Assembly: GCA_037074615.1 (NCBI GenBank)
Contig: CM073519.1
Location: 24,387,001 to 24,451,000 of the forward strand
Direction of reading: 5' to 3'
Length of the DNA stretch: 64,000 nucleotides
DNA from: Leucaena leucocephala
Lineage: Eukaryota > Streptophyta > Magnoliopsida > Fabales > Fabaceae
The notes beneath the pieces are model-generated. The model made no database searches. It was given only the letters and a program-made list of their open reading frames with translations, and was not told the origin of the DNA. Within the stretch, counting starts at the first letter, position 1; each line of letters begins with the position of its first letter. Shown here in pieces: positions 37,969-50,996 of the stretch. The position numbers were made by a program, and so were the translations under genes.

Positions 37969-40900
37969 TATAACATCCTTACTTTTATACCTCTTAGGGA
38001 CCATTTAGTAGCATTTAGAACCACTTACAAAACCTTGGAAGTCCATTAGCCAAATCTGGAATTTTACTCTTTCTCGCGTTACTATTCATATGGCATTCCA
38101 GATTATGCAACAAATTTCAAAAAATCATAATTAATTATAGAAAACTCAAAATAAGGTTGTTCAAAAAGCTACATGAATATAACATCTTGAAATTTAAGTG
38201 AAAAATAATTTATAGACCAAATGATTATCCAATTGATACAGTTTATTTGTTGAAGTTTACTGTTCATTTGGTCAAAAAACTCTGGAAACAGATTCTGGTG
38301 CCTGATTTTGGAAATTCATTTCTCTTGATATACACATCCAAATGGAAGGTTCTACCTATTAACTTAAAGCTATGGATGTGTGCTACATGCTCATAAAATT
38401 TCGTGAACTAATTCCTTCATTTGCTAGGTCAAACTGAAGCCACAACAAAACTGCTTCAGGACTACGTTTTTACCATTTCAGTTTCTTTTCTTTCATTTCC
38501 AATAATTGTTTCAGCATGCGCAAGCCATCAAATAAGCTTCTTAACATTCATATACATCATGTACATATGCCATAAGTATTAAAATAGTTTCATAACATAA
38601 ATGGACACCTTACATGGCATTTATATACATGGACAATTTATAGTATTTGCTAAAATCTCAATACTTCACTTCCTTTCTTCCATTCTTTAGCTCTTCTCCA
38701 TGCATACCTTTTATTCATGCTTGACCTAAATTGGTTGGTTATGGGAGAGTGAGATTCTAGGGAATCTCAGTAGCAAACATTACCACTTAAATATGCAAGA
38801 TGGATGCTAATGCATGATATGTAATTTCATTAAACTTTCTTTGGTTAGTGACATGCTATCATGCTATATACTTTTACATAAAGTGCATGGCCAAGGAAAA
38901 CATGTTATTCACAATACATTGAACATCATTAATCATGTCACAACATCATTCAAATATCACATACATGTCAACACATAAGCATACCACGTCAAGCACATAA
39001 AGAGATAAGTTCACTACCTTGCACTTAAGCTTTTCTCTTGACCTTTAGCCCTTGCTCCCTAGCTTTCCAACCATGAAGCCTTTATGTCCATCACTTCCCA
39101 ACATTTTCTTGTATGTTTCATGGTCCTAAACACATTCGTATTCATCACATAACTCATTAGGACTTATGAACTCCAACCATGTTCAAGACTAACTTTGTTA
39201 CACTCTTTATTGTCATAACTTTCTCTAATTTTCACAAATCCACTTGGCTCTTGAACCAATTGATGTCTTGACTTTACCCTACACAATTTCATCTTTTGAA
39301 TCCTTTATGAGCTTAGAATCATGAAATTCCAGCTCCTTCATGGCCTGCTGTACATAACTGAACATAAGCATACAATTCTTTCAAAAATTCTCATTTTGAT
39401 TCTAATGCTTCCCATACTTGTTTCTCCGCTTTACCCCACACAACTTTTCATTTTAAAACCATTGGAATCATAAAAATCATGAAATTCCAATAACTGTTCA
39501 TGCGAGTGAACAGTACCGTAAGGAATCTCAATGACTACAACCTTGAGATTTTAGTGTTTCCAAGGTTCAAATCCTACACAAAATCATCATACAAACTCAA
39601 TGGAAGCATTAAATCATTGAAATTCAATTTCCTTCCCTCATGAACATTGCAGACTGAACAGGTCACACCATGACAAAGTCAAGAATATCAATTTGATTCA
39701 ACAACCAACCATTTAACTAGCTTGTTTAAGCTTCAATCATATAATTCTAACTTTAATTTCTTCTTTCCCCTTTCCTTTAAGGTCTTTGGGCAGCACCACC
39801 CCTTAGAGAAACCTCAACTTTTCTTCCATCAAAACGCTAAGTTCAAGCTCCCAAATCAAAGGAAAATAAGCTAGGAGAGATTGATTACCTTTAATCTCTA
39901 GCTTGCTTAAACTTTGGAACCTTGAATCTTCTTTGTCTTGGCTTGAGTTTCCATTTTGCAAGAGCTTCCCCAAGGGTACATGAGATTATGGTTCTGAACC
40001 ATAATTGAGGGGTATTTATAGCCAAAATCCAAGAAAAATGAATGGCCAAGATTTAATTGGTTACTATTTGATCTAAAGGCCCACATTTAATATTGGATTT
40101 AACTTTTTCATAAAATAATAATTATGACATCTTATGGGACCCATCAAGGGACACCTCAAGGGGTTAGGTGGCGTGCTCATAGTGTAAGGAAGCTTCTGGA
40201 AAAATTCCAGTCCAATCCAGTACTGATCGGTGCAGTTTCACAGCAACTGGACTGTTTTCTGTTCCTAATTTTTTTATAATATACCAGGATATGTATTCTG
40301 TCCTGGAAATAAATGTCTAGGCTTCCCACACCATTGACATCCTTGTACTGGCCATAACTTAATTATAGATCCCTTGGGAAATGACCAAAATACCCTTGGT
40401 GTCCTTTCTTGCACTGTATTGACCCTAAGGGCATAATTGTCATTTCACCCTTCTTTGTACTGCCTCCGAGCATATATTGGCTCAACTAATCATATTTATA
40501 CCATGTGCCATGTTTTTAGGCTACCCCAGATGACCAAAATGCCCTTCATCTATCTCTGGTACAATCTGGGCATCCAAGGGCATTTTTGTAATTTTGCACT
40601 TTTTCTGGCACTGGCCCCTTCCACTGATAGACTGGTACCCTGGGTTTTGGGCCTTCCTTGGCATCATTATGGGCATATATATGAGGTCAACTGATCTCAT
40701 TCTATCCAGGCTTACATACCGATAAGTTTCATTATCGGATCACAGGTGTTAACAAACTCCCGTCAAAATTCACTGATATGTGAATAAGTTTTTATACAGA
40801 ACTTCTTCTGGAGTTTTGTCAGATCCAGGACATCTGACACTGTAGGGCACACTTTCATGTAATTTGCCCACTTATATCTGAAGTCCATAAAATCTAATAA

Positions 40901-41323
40901 AATTTCAGATAACTTTTAGACTATCAGATAAATATCTACTGTCTGGAGCCCTAATAAAATTTCTATATCATGCCAGATTACCCAGCATGACTTCCTCTAT
41001 TTACTGATGGAATATGGGACTGAAATACTTACAGGCAGTTCTAAGCCTTTTCTGGCTGAACTTTTCCATAATTACATTTATGTCCCTGACTTTTTGCTTA
41101 ATTATATTTAGGTCTCATAAATTTTAGAAATTACCACTTTTGGCCTAAATCTTGTTTCTACTTTAACTTTTGGCCTTTAACCTTTTCTACTTTGCGTTTT
41201 AGTCCTTCTCATTCTTTAGGACTCATATAACCTTTATCATTCCTTATTATCTTCGTCATAATCCTTTCTAAACCTCTTTCCGCTATCAGTACTATACAGA
41301 TAGGAAAAAATTAGGATATGACA
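37969..41323 (-). repeat. E2 5' LTR
   Basis: 3,355 bases, minus orientation. TATA box TATTTATA (reverse complement) at 40013-40020, and an intact AAAG|GTAATC donor-like site at 39889|39888. Plus-strand start TATAACATCC, end GGATATGACA. Confidence 0.92.
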
Positions 41324-43616
41324 TGGTACACCTCACCAGCTGACTCAGCCTCTCTAGAGAATTCCAGAGTCTTTTTCCTGAATGAGCGGCCGAGATTGTG
41401 CCACGTGTCCTTTTTACTTTTTCTCCTTTTTCTAATCTCATGACATGTGTCCTTAACTTTTCTTCTTTTCCTGTAATCATGCCATGTGGCTCCTTGTGGG
41501 TCCCTTTTATGCCACCTCATGATTCTATATCACTTTTCCCCCAATTCTATCTTTGACCGTGTCACTTTACTTTATTGAAAAGCACTAAAATATTATTTTA
41601 ATGCATCTCAAACTCCCATAACTACTGGGCCTACGTTTTTGGGCCTTTAAATGTCATATTGGTTTTCTAACCAAGCCGAACCACTCTCGTAGCTTGGTTC
41701 CTAAGAAACATTCCTTTCTTTTCTATTATACCTACAGGGACTTTTACTATTTTTCCTGAATTTTCACTTTCCTGCAGTTTAGACCTTGAACATCATCTGT
41801 ATACTTCTGGGACTCCTGCATAATAGGGTCTAGTAGTCTTCCTTTTTCAGAATACATACTGGCTTATAGGCGTAAAAATTGGGATATGACACTTGACTTA
41901 CCAAAGAGCTTCTTGAAGAACACCCTTCTCAAAAAGGTCTTCAATAAATTGCTCAAAAATTGCTTTGAAATAGTTAAGATCTTATCGAGCAATATTTTGA
42001 TAATTAGTTTTATCAAAAGGACTTCAATAAATCTTCAATGAATTATAAATATATAGTTCATGATTTATCGAATAGATATTAGATAAATGTCCTTATCAAT
42101 AAACTACTTGAAAAATATTCTTTCAAAATATATATTTAAGATTTATCGATATATTTCATAATACATCATTTATCAAAGTATTCTTCGATAAATGAATTCT
42201 TTAAATAACTTATCAATAAATATTGAATAATATTCTTTTCGAATCTTTTCAAACACAAACTTTGAGCTTTCATTGAACTTGTATTAAATTATAATCATAT
42301 TTAGAAATCATAACTCATAAGATCATTCATGAAATTAGATCAAAAATATCATTTAACATGTTAGAGCAATTTCACAAGATATAAGATTATAAGCATGATG
42401 AGTGTATTTAGAATCAAAACAATTTGAGCTTATAATCATTCAGCAAGTAGGCCAAATAAAATAACACTATAAACTTATGAAGATCATTCATTCAATCAAA
42501 TTCAAATAATTTATTAGCTCATCAAAATTATTCCCGGACATATCAATAAGAGTTTCAACAAATTAAGCTTGACAAAGGATCTTATCAAATATCTCTTTGA
42601 TGAATGGCCTAATTGAATAGTTCATCTATAAGAGCATAATGAATTAGACTTTGAATCATTTATGAATAATATAATCTTCATTATTTCAAGTCTAAACAAT
42701 CTAGAGATGATTCAAACAAGTTAATCAAATATTATAGGAACTAAATCATCATCAAAACATTTAAAATAATAAAATCACCTAATAGCGTATTTATCGTATA
42801 TGAATTTTGGTGATTTGAATTTTGAAACAATTTTCCTTCTCTTTCTTCCAATTGATCTTGTAGATTTATAAAACATATTTTTCTAAGATCAATTTGATAA
42901 GACGATCCATCAATTAGATCCCTAAAAATTATTTTTGAATACAAACCTTTAAGTGATCCTAATTAAAACATTTTTGTGATCAGATTTTAAACCTATAAAC
43001 CTTTTCAAATCTCTGATCATAAGATTTTATAAAATAGAATATCAAAAGAAAATGGTGAAATATATGAGAAATCATTTATCAATGCTTTTGAATAGTCAAA
43101 ATATTTTCCCTATTTATCAAAGAGTTATCTAATAAATTATTTTGTCGAATAGTCATTTGATAAATGAGCTTGTGAAAGTAGAATTTCTTCTTTTGAAAAA
43201 AGAGTTGATTGATCAAATATCTTATTGATAAATCTATGGTTCGATCAACTCTTCGATAAAACTTTTCATAAACAATTTGAGTCTTTTAAAATCTTATTGA
43301 AGCTTATTGATAAGTCTACTTATCGAATAGAGCTTCGAATAATTTCAATTCTAAGAATAGCGTGACCCAAACTTTCTGAACTAAATATGATTGATTTATC
43401 AAAGTCTTTTTTGATAAGAAACCTTATTGAATATTTCATTGATAAATGTCTTTCTGAAAGCATGTTTTCCTTCAAAAGTTTTTTTTCTAATTTTTGGAAT
43501 AATTATCTCATCTATAATCTTATCGATAAATGTTCTTTATCAGTTAAGTTCAATTTATGAAAACCTTTTAAATCCTTTGTCAAATAATTGTTATAATCAA
43601 AACATTAGATTTAACA

Positions 43617-43630
43617 TTTCTCCTCCTTTT
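43617..43630 (-). other. E6 polypurine tract
   Basis: Minus strand AAAAGGAGGAGAAA, next to the 3' LTR end at 43616. Confidence 0.75.
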
Positions 43631-43851
43631 CGATGATGTAAAAACTTAATTGAGAAGCTTTGAAAAATACTGATTTGCAATAAAAGTCAAGCAAGATAAA
43701 AAAATTGTATCAGTAAATATACAAACACACACAGAGAGAAACAATATAACTTCATTAGCAATTGTCATTAGAATTTGAAACATTTGATATACAATTGCAA
43801 AATTTCAAAAGAATCAAAATAACCCTTAACTACTTAGCTACCCAGTTCCTC

Positions 43852-46800
43852 CTAATTCTCCCTCTTTTTGACACCATTAAAAAATGGAGTCAGGGAGGAG
43901 GAGGCATATTGGTTTTCTTGGTTGGGTTTATAGAGCTGATTTGGTTGAAGGGCTTGATCAGAAGTTTTAGTGGAGATAAGAGGGATAGATTCAGTTAGAC
44001 CAGACTGTGGAATATCATATTGTGTAAGAGGATTAGAAGAAGGCACATTAGGCTCAGCAGGTGTGTCTCCAAATAAATCTTCAACTCTTAAAACAATGTT
44101 GTTTGATTCGAGCTTCTGTTTTAGTTGAAATACCTATTCACCAAGTACATTAATTGCTGGTCTTTGTAAATCCACTATCTTTTCAAGGTTGATAATCATT
44201 GTCTTTGTCTTCTCATTCCCTCTCTCAACCTTAGAAATTAACTTATGCTTCATAGATGTCTCAAGGCCATTAATGAGCTCAGATATACTTTGGATAGTAA
44301 ATAGTGAGTTTCCCCCAACCTTTGCCAAAATATTTGTCTCAAAATTCTTCAATTCATGCTGGATCAGATATTGAACTGTAGCTTGAGCAAAAGAGGGTAC
44401 AAGTAAGAAGCAGTAGGGGCAATTGAAGATTGGGCTTCATCTGATTGTACCAGTTGTTTCCCTTTCTGAGCTTTCTTACCACCATCAACCAAGTGAAGAG
44501 GGATCCTCATTCTATGGATTTGTTTAGCACTAAATTTTGGGATTTTTACTTCCTTCTCGTCCTTTTCTATACATGAGATATTGTTGCACTACAGGAAGAA
44601 TGAGACAAGCTAAGGGTATAGGATGTAAGTTCCTTTTGATTTGTCAAAATAATTTTTTTTTATCGCATCATAAATCAAAGCTCCAATATTAATTTTCTCT
44701 CCACTAGTTACCCTTGCTAACAAAATGTAGTCTTCTTGAATGGGATAGGTGAAACTTCCTAATTTGTTCACCATGTTCCTTGTCATATCCCAATTTTTAG
44801 GCCTAAAAGCCTAGTATGTAGCTTGAAAAATGTATGCTACTAAGCCCTATTGAGCAAAAGTCCTAGAAGTATACATATGATGTTCAGGGACTAAACTGCA
44901 AGTAAGTGAAAGTTCAGGGACTAAATTGTAAATAGTGAAAGTCCCTGGGGCCATAATAGTCATTTTCGAAAAGAAAGGGATGTTCTTGGGAATTGAGCCA
45001 CTATAATGCTTGAGCTTGATTAGAGACGAATATAGCATTCTAAGGGTTCAAAGACGTAGACCAAGAGGGATGTGGGCCCAAGTGGCATTAAAATATTAGT
45101 TTAGTACTTTTTCAATAAAGTAAAGTTACCCGGTCAAAGATAGAACTAAGAAAAGTGATCAGATAAAGCTTTAGACTCATCTAGAACCATGAGGTGGCAT
45201 AAAAGGTGTCCTCATGGGACCCACAAGGCGTCACATGGCATGAGTATAGAAAAAGAAGAAAAAGCTAAGGACACATGGCACAATCTCAGCCGTTCATTCC
45301 AAGAAAAGACTCTGGAATTCTCTGGAAGTGCTGAGTCAGCTGGTGAGGTATCCCAAGGGCCCCACCTTTGTGCCACCTAGCATGTGAGGTGCCCCATGGA
45401 TGATGTCATTTTGATGAGTCATCTAGGATGATGATGTCATCGTAATGATGCAGGCAAAGCTTCTTGAGGAAGCTAAGCAATCTGAGCCATTCAACGCGAT
45501 TCAATCTAGACCATCCATTCCACCTCCTTTCACCTATAAATAGGCACTCCCCCTTCCATTCTACTCCATGGCAAGCAAGAGGCAAGGAAGAGAAAGAAGA
45601 GAGAAAAAGAGAAAGAGAGAAAGAAAGAGAAAGAAAGGAAGGAAAAAGGAGGAGTTCTGGTGGAGTTTGGAGCAATCCAAGGAGCTTAGGGATTTGGCCA
45701 GCTTAGGGAAAAGAAGGAACCTTAGAGCAAAGGTTAAGGACTAGAGGAAAGGCTCCATATCAGGTAGTAAACTTACCTACTTGTATGCTTATGTTGCTTG
45801 GATGTTTTATGTGATGTTTGCTTACTTTGATGATGTGAAGCATGTATGATTAAGTAATGCTCTGTCTCTTTTTATGCTATGGCCATATGTTATAATTAAG
45901 GGACATGGAAGCATGTAATTTATCATTATGCAAGCATGATCATTAAGTGCACACATAGTAACATCAAGCATATAGTTGCATACATGGTATGGTTTCCGTT
46001 TGCTACTGAGATTTTCCCAGAAATATCAGCCCTTCTATATCAATCCAATTACAGCAGGTGTTCTCAATATATAGGAGATAAAGATGCATAAAGATACATT
46101 AATTATTTAGCATGATTGATATGTGATTCATGTATGTATAATTGTTGGAAATTGTCACTGTGAACAGTAACTCGTGGTAAGGCAGTGACATTTGAGCAGT
46201 AATTATAAATAGTAAACGATTGAATAAATGTATGATATTTTTCTAGTAAATAGTATACATGTGAAGCTTTGATTTGATATATAGAACATCTGATTTGGAT
46301 TTCTACACATGGAGATATGATTTTTCAAAATTGGGACCAGAAATACTGGAATCAGGAGAAAACGCTGGATGAACAGTAAAATTGGAGCTTTGACCGATGT
46401 TGACTTGGTCAAGGAGTGGTCAACGAGTTATTTTTCCCTGAAATATCATTAAGTTAGCTTCATGTATCAATTTAAATCACTTCATTTTTATTTTTCTAGA
46501 ATTAGTTATGATTTTTTGAAGTCAAGTCACTTCTCTAGAATTTACACAGTGCACAGTACTCAGGAGAGTAAAATTCCAGATTATGTAATTTGACTTCAAT
46601 GACCTTAAAAGTTGTTCCAGATGCTACTGTTTGGTCCCTAAGACATAAGAAAATAAGGATGTTTCATTACTTGAGTAAATATAGTAGATTATCCTATGAT
46701 AATCACACATTTCTTTAGGGCAAACTCGAGGTCACCCTTGAATCCATCTGAAAGTATGAGAATGTTATAAATCTCTATAGAGACAATGTTAGCCCTTTTC

Positions 46801-47626
46801 TTATGATCTGTAGTCTTAAGTAGGAAGTTTATAATATCTCCATCCAAATTTTTCTCTCTTCCTCTAAGACTTGTAACAAGATAACTTTTTACAACTTTTC
46901 TATCATCATTTCCTTCATCAAAAATCTCTATATTATAATAAAATCGCTTAACCACTACAGGGAAATAGGGAAGATTAATTTCTATATAGTTCTTATAATG
47001 AACTAAGGAATTGAACAAATCTAATTGAGTATTGTCTTTATATTTAATATTTTCTAAGTCTACATTAATGATAGGACATAATTCCCTTTCACCAAAAATA
47101 GTCTTGAGTTTTCCTTTATCTACCCCATTGTTTAGATTTCCACTAAGAAAAGCTAAATTAGCTCAATTGAAAGAAGAGGGATTGATTTTAGAAGGGTTGG
47201 AGAAGGGAGAAAGCTCAAAGATACCTTGAGGAGACTCATTTCTCCTTCTTGCTGTTTGTTTCACTCTTTGGCCTGTGATAATCCAGCTGAACTTATAGCC
47301 TTTTGAACAACCATATTGAAATTTTCATCTATGTTAGTGTGGTCATATTCTTAAAAAACTATAGCTAATTGGTGTTTCTTCCTTTTTAGTACTTCTCGTG
47401 TGCTCTGCCTTACTTGACTTAGAGAGGATTTAGTCGGTATTTGAATTTGAGCTATTCTCATAGCAGGGGCGATAACTCTCTTGGTGGATTGTGATCCTTG
47501 GCTACTCTTGGCCTGAATTTTGATCTTGAAGAACTTGTCTTTTGCTTTCCTTTTGACTTTTCTAGACCAACCTTGGGCATTTTGGTTCTTGCCATTGCTA
47601 GGTAAGATATAGATGAGCAGTAACAA
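43852..47626 (-). pseudogene. E6 envelope-like / plant-transposon-protein ORF, split by E5
   Basis: Minus-strand coding remnant downstream of gag and next to the 3' LTR, the usual position of the Sirevirus envelope-like ORF. Pieces: 47626-47351 (basic start), 47018-46689 (PVVVKRFYYNI, then SYLVTSLRGRE, resembling the VxxFYxNL...VRGxxV block of these proteins), then after E5 a part near 44776-44560 with SGEKINIGALIYDA-type sequence, a coiled-coil-like stretch at 44352-44134, and a proline-rich tail 44046-43852. Several stops separate them. Membrane or fusion function has never been clear for this family and none is visible here. Family assignment is from remembered motifs, so moderate. Confidence 0.55.
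44776..46671 (+). mobile_element. E5: solo LTR in the E6 envelope-like ORF
   Basis: 44781-46666 (1,886 bases), starting TGTCATATCC and ending GGATGTTTCA. Flanks TTCCT (44776-44780) and TTACT (46667-46671) differ at one base, read as an aged target duplication. A TATA box (TATAAATA near 45535) precedes a GA-rich microsatellite-like leader (45591-45650) and a CAG|GTAGTAAAC donor-like site near 45762. It splits the coding remnant on either side. Confidence 0.85.
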
Positions 47627-47639
47627 CGATTCAAGGAAA

Positions 47640-48360
47640 TCTATGAATTGTGAGAGAAATTTCTATTGGGAAGTTTGGAGAAATGATTCTGATATGTTTA
47701 ATTAATGTTTGGAGTGTATAGGATCAAGAAGATTTTTTGGGTTCAGAGAAAATGATGAATTTTTCAAGCAGATGTTCGATAAAATGAGCAGTAATGGTCA
47801 TATTTTCCCTAAATAATAGATAATTTATTGATAAGTGCCTTATTCCAAGTTTTTATTGATAAATTTTCAAGCAATGGTAAGAAATTTATCGCAAAGCTAT
47901 TCAACAAGCCATATTATAGATTAGTTGTTTGATAATCATTTTTAACACAAATCATACAAGATTTATCGATAAATCCTTTGAATAACGTCTTTATAAAATT
48001 GTTATTTGATCAAAAACTTCAGTTGCTTTTCAAAAAATACTTCATTTATCAAATTGCTTCTCAATAAGTAGCCCTATCGATAAGTTGTTCGATAAACTTC
48101 AACGAATAACATTTGGATATATATTCTTTTCAAAGAATTTATCGATGAGAAATAACATAGAGTACTTTGTAAAATTTTCAAAACAATTCATTCATATCAA
48201 ATACATATTCAATAAATGACTTTATCAAATAGTTTTTTGAAAAGACTTAGTACATTAAGTACAAGAAATATTTTATGTTTTTTATCAAAACATTTATCGA
48301 TAAGAACCTTTATCGATACTTGTTCGATAAATTTATGACTTGAAAATTGTATAATACTTT
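47640..48360. repeat. Cluster of TTATCGATAA-type palindromes inside E6
   Basis: Many ATCGATAAA / TTTATCGAT sites (for example near 47960, 48070, 48140, 48296, 48311), the same motif that fills the second half of both E6 LTRs. It lies just upstream, in element sense, of the envelope-like ORF. No reading frame. Confidence 0.6.
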
Positions 48361-49970
48361 TTGAAAGGCATCTCAAATGAAATAATGGGTTTCAATCATT
48401 ATGAGTAAGCAAACACATATATCATAGAAACATTATTGAAATAGTTTAAATATAAGTTCAATATAAAGAGAGAGGTTTAAGAGATGCTTATTCAGTTTGG
48501 CAATCTAATGAATAAATTGATTCGTGGAATTCTATTGCCTTCCTCTCTTTAATGCATCTGATCACCTTCTATGTTGGCAATAATGATGATCCATTTTAGT
48601 TTGTTACCATTTGAACTTTGTTGCTTTAGCACTTGAACCAATCCTCATACTTCATCAACATAATAATCCTTTGAGGAATTTTCTCCTGTTAAAAATAATT
48701 CCTTTCTTTATTATAGGAGAATTAATGGTCATATAAAAATAAACTCCATTTATATATGAGACCATATATCATATAACAAATTTATCATCAAAACTAATGA
48801 ATTCATACTGAGCAAGATAAATATATGTAGAGGTAGTTTTTAAAAGCATATATTGAAGAGCAATGTTTAATGTTGAAATGTGCATGATCTTTCACAATAT
48901 GAAGCTTTGAAGATAAATTTTATGAAAATATTGAAGGTCATCATATTAGAGAGAAATATCCTATAAGATTACATGTTGAACAATAATGTTAACATGTCTG
49001 CGAATTTTTTTAGAGCAAAATTCATATAGGATATTGACTGTAGAATCATTATGAAAACTAAAAGACCTTGCTCTTTGGTCTAAATGACTAGAGTTGCAAG
49101 AATAGTCCAGTAAACAGATAGCATAAGGCTCTAATTTTCTGGAATTTTTTTAATGGTAGGCTTGAACTTTATGAATTTTGTTAAACAAACAAAAAATGTT
49201 TAACTCATTAGATAATAAAGAACTCAAGCAAGCATATGATATCACATTTAGGATCAATGTTGACTCTAGTAAATGGATTTTGAAATCTTCACAGATGTAT
49301 TATTCTCAAATATTGATGTCAACTCATTCCAAAAACAAGTTTTCAAATCATTTGCATACATTTTGTATTTTTGTGAAATCAAGAGGTTTGATGCATAATC
49401 TTGAAATTTACTTTTTTAAAATCATGAACATGCACATTTACAAATTAATTTATGTATTGAGATTGATAAAACAATGTTTAAAATGTTTGAAGACATGTTA
49501 TGTTATGCACAATTCATTTAGAATCTAAAACAATGTTGACTGCTAAAGGAATTCAACAAGGAGCAAGCAATTTTTAATCTAATCCAAAATTTAATTAATC
49601 ATAGTCATGAGACAAGGATTATATTTCACTGTATTTTCTCTTGTCTTTATGGCCATTAGCTTGACTCTCATGTGGAAGAAATGCATGCCTATTGCATCTT
49701 CTGATATGCTCAAACAATTGTTTGCATTGGTCTCTCAGTTGATATATACTTTGATGGTTAAGAGGTCCTTCTTCTTCTTATGTTCTCCTCAAGATAATTG
49801 AATTGCACAATGTGATAGTCCATTGTTGAGGCAAAATATACTTCTTGGAACTTTCGACATTGCCTCATATAACTTGACTTTGAAATTACATCAATGGATG
49901 CTTCTTGAGTTCTCTTAGATGCTATAGCTTTCATAGATGCAAGAGAAACTCTTGGATTCTATTTCTCCTT
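48361..49970 (-). other. E6 interior without recognisable pol
   Basis: About 1.6 kb where reverse transcriptase and integrase would be expected. Translation in all frames shows no catalytic motif I recognise. Either pol was deleted or it has decayed past reading by eye. Confidence 0.45.
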
Positions 49971-50870
49971 GTATAATGTCCATTTCTTTTAATGTTATTG
50001 TGCATATTTAAAACACTAGAAGGACATTTTGGTACCCATTTGACTTAAGGTCCTTGAGCATTAGTTTTAGACTTTGATAGTCCTTTAGGAGCCCAAACAA
50101 ATTTATTTTTCACATTAGAATTTCTTCTAAAATAGCAATTGTGAGAAATATGGTCTAGTTTTTCACAATAGTTATAGATAACAAAATGATATACTTTAGA
50201 GTTATATCTTCATGTATTATGTTGGTCTAATGGAAGTAGATTATAATCCTTTTGTAAAATTTCTTTCTTCCTAGATGCTACTTCAGTGATAGTGATATCT
50301 TTAAGATGTAAAATATTTTACTTTCATCAATAATTAGTTGAAAAATCATGTCATGAAAACTTTTTAAATCATTTTTGTTAAATCTATAAGAAGAATTGGA
50401 ACTTTTTACCAATATAAGATGTTGTGCTCTGAATGATAATTCATCATATACATTGAGATCTTGAATCTTTTCTTCCTCTCCTTCATGTTGATATGAAGAT
50501 GTTCTATGACTTCTCATTTCTCCAAACCATCTTCCATTTGTTCATCAAGAGTAGATTTGTAACTTTCATGTAACGATGAACTATCAACACTATAAGCTTG
50601 AATGCTATTGTTAGAGGAATAGAAGAATTTTAGTATTGAAAATATCTCTAATATTATAGTAATATTTGATTTTCAAAAAATCACTTTTAGATAAATCATT
50701 GTATAAAATTTTCATTGCTTTGAGGTTTAAAGAAAATAATTTCTTTTCATTTTTATTCCAATCCTTTATAGGTTTAAAATCAAAATAATTTAAAAGGATT
50801 TTTCTTATGTCAAAATCAAGAGTTTTAAAACATATAGTCATCTGACCTTTCAAATACAAAAACTAAGAAT
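49970..50870 (-). pseudogene. gag: E6 Ty1/copia gag remnant
   Basis: Starts about 110 bases after the primer site. Piece 50859-50611 (82 codons) holds the copia gag pattern W...NEKKLFSLNLKAMKILYNDL, and piece 50517-50278 (79 codons) the following LVKSSNSSYRFNKNDLKSFHDMI-type helix. Further on, about 50175-50060, a zinc knuckle of the CCHC kind is seen as YNYCEKLDHISHNC (first cysteine lost) followed by FVWAPKG, the W-x-PKG block typical of Sirevirus gag. Stops and shifts lie between the pieces. Confidence 0.72.
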
Positions 50871-50979
50871 TTTCTAAAATAGGATGAATAGTGATATCAA
50901 AACCTTTAGAAAATATTTCACAATCAAATACAACCATAATCCTTGCACTTGAGATCGTTAAATCCTTTTAAACAAGTGA

Positions 50980-50994
50980 CCTACTCTTATACCA
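50980..50994 (-). other. E6 primer-binding site (mutated)
   Basis: Minus strand TGGTATAAGAGTAGG, two bases from the 5' LTR. It is the common copia TGGTATCAGAGC site with changes. Confidence 0.7.
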
Positions 50995-50996
50995 AT

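Larger units (their letters stand above)
29982..41328 (-). mobile_element. E2: full-length non-autonomous LTR retrotransposon
   Basis: 29987-41323 (11,337 bases) flanked by TGGTA (29982-29986 and 41324-41328). LTRs are 3,366 bases (29987-33352) and 3,355 bases (37969-41323). The 4.6 kb interior has polypurine tract, primer site and a conserved leader but no gag-pol; the longest decayed frame sits just after the leader. Size and make-up are those of a large retrotransposon derivative. Tract flank and leader are shared with E1, which suggests mobilisation by E1-like proteins. It is the deepest layer on this side: E2 in E4 in E6 in E8. Confidence 0.93.
28682..41896 (-). mobile_element. E4: solo LTR split by E2
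   Basis: Pieces 28687-29986 and 41329-41891, about 1,863 bases, flanked by CTTGA (28682-28686 and 41892-41896). On the minus strand it starts TGTCATATCC and ends GGATGTTTCA, matching E3 and E5. It has a GA-poor leader, a TATA box near 29798 and the CAG|GTAGTAAAC donor-like site at about 29371. The joint with E2 agrees with the uninterrupted E3 LTR. Confidence 0.9.
24646..43616 (-). repeat. E6 3' LTR in three pieces
   Basis: Pieces 24646-24914, 28125-28686 and 41897-43616. Removing E7 and E4 (with E2) leaves a continuous sequence that follows the 5' LTR base by base across both joints, for example 'ggcttga|cttac' against 'ggcttgacttat' at 51870. Starts TGTTGAATCTAG and ends TTTAACA. Confidence 0.9.

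Noticed and set aside
41311..41520. Basic 69-codon frame rich in RKRRK
   Set aside because: It spans the E2/E4 insertion joint and LTR sequence that is purine-rich, so the composition explains it.
49178..49528. 116-codon plus-strand frame in the E6 interior
   Set aside because: It is opposite to the element's coding strand and AT-rich without motifs; probably chance.
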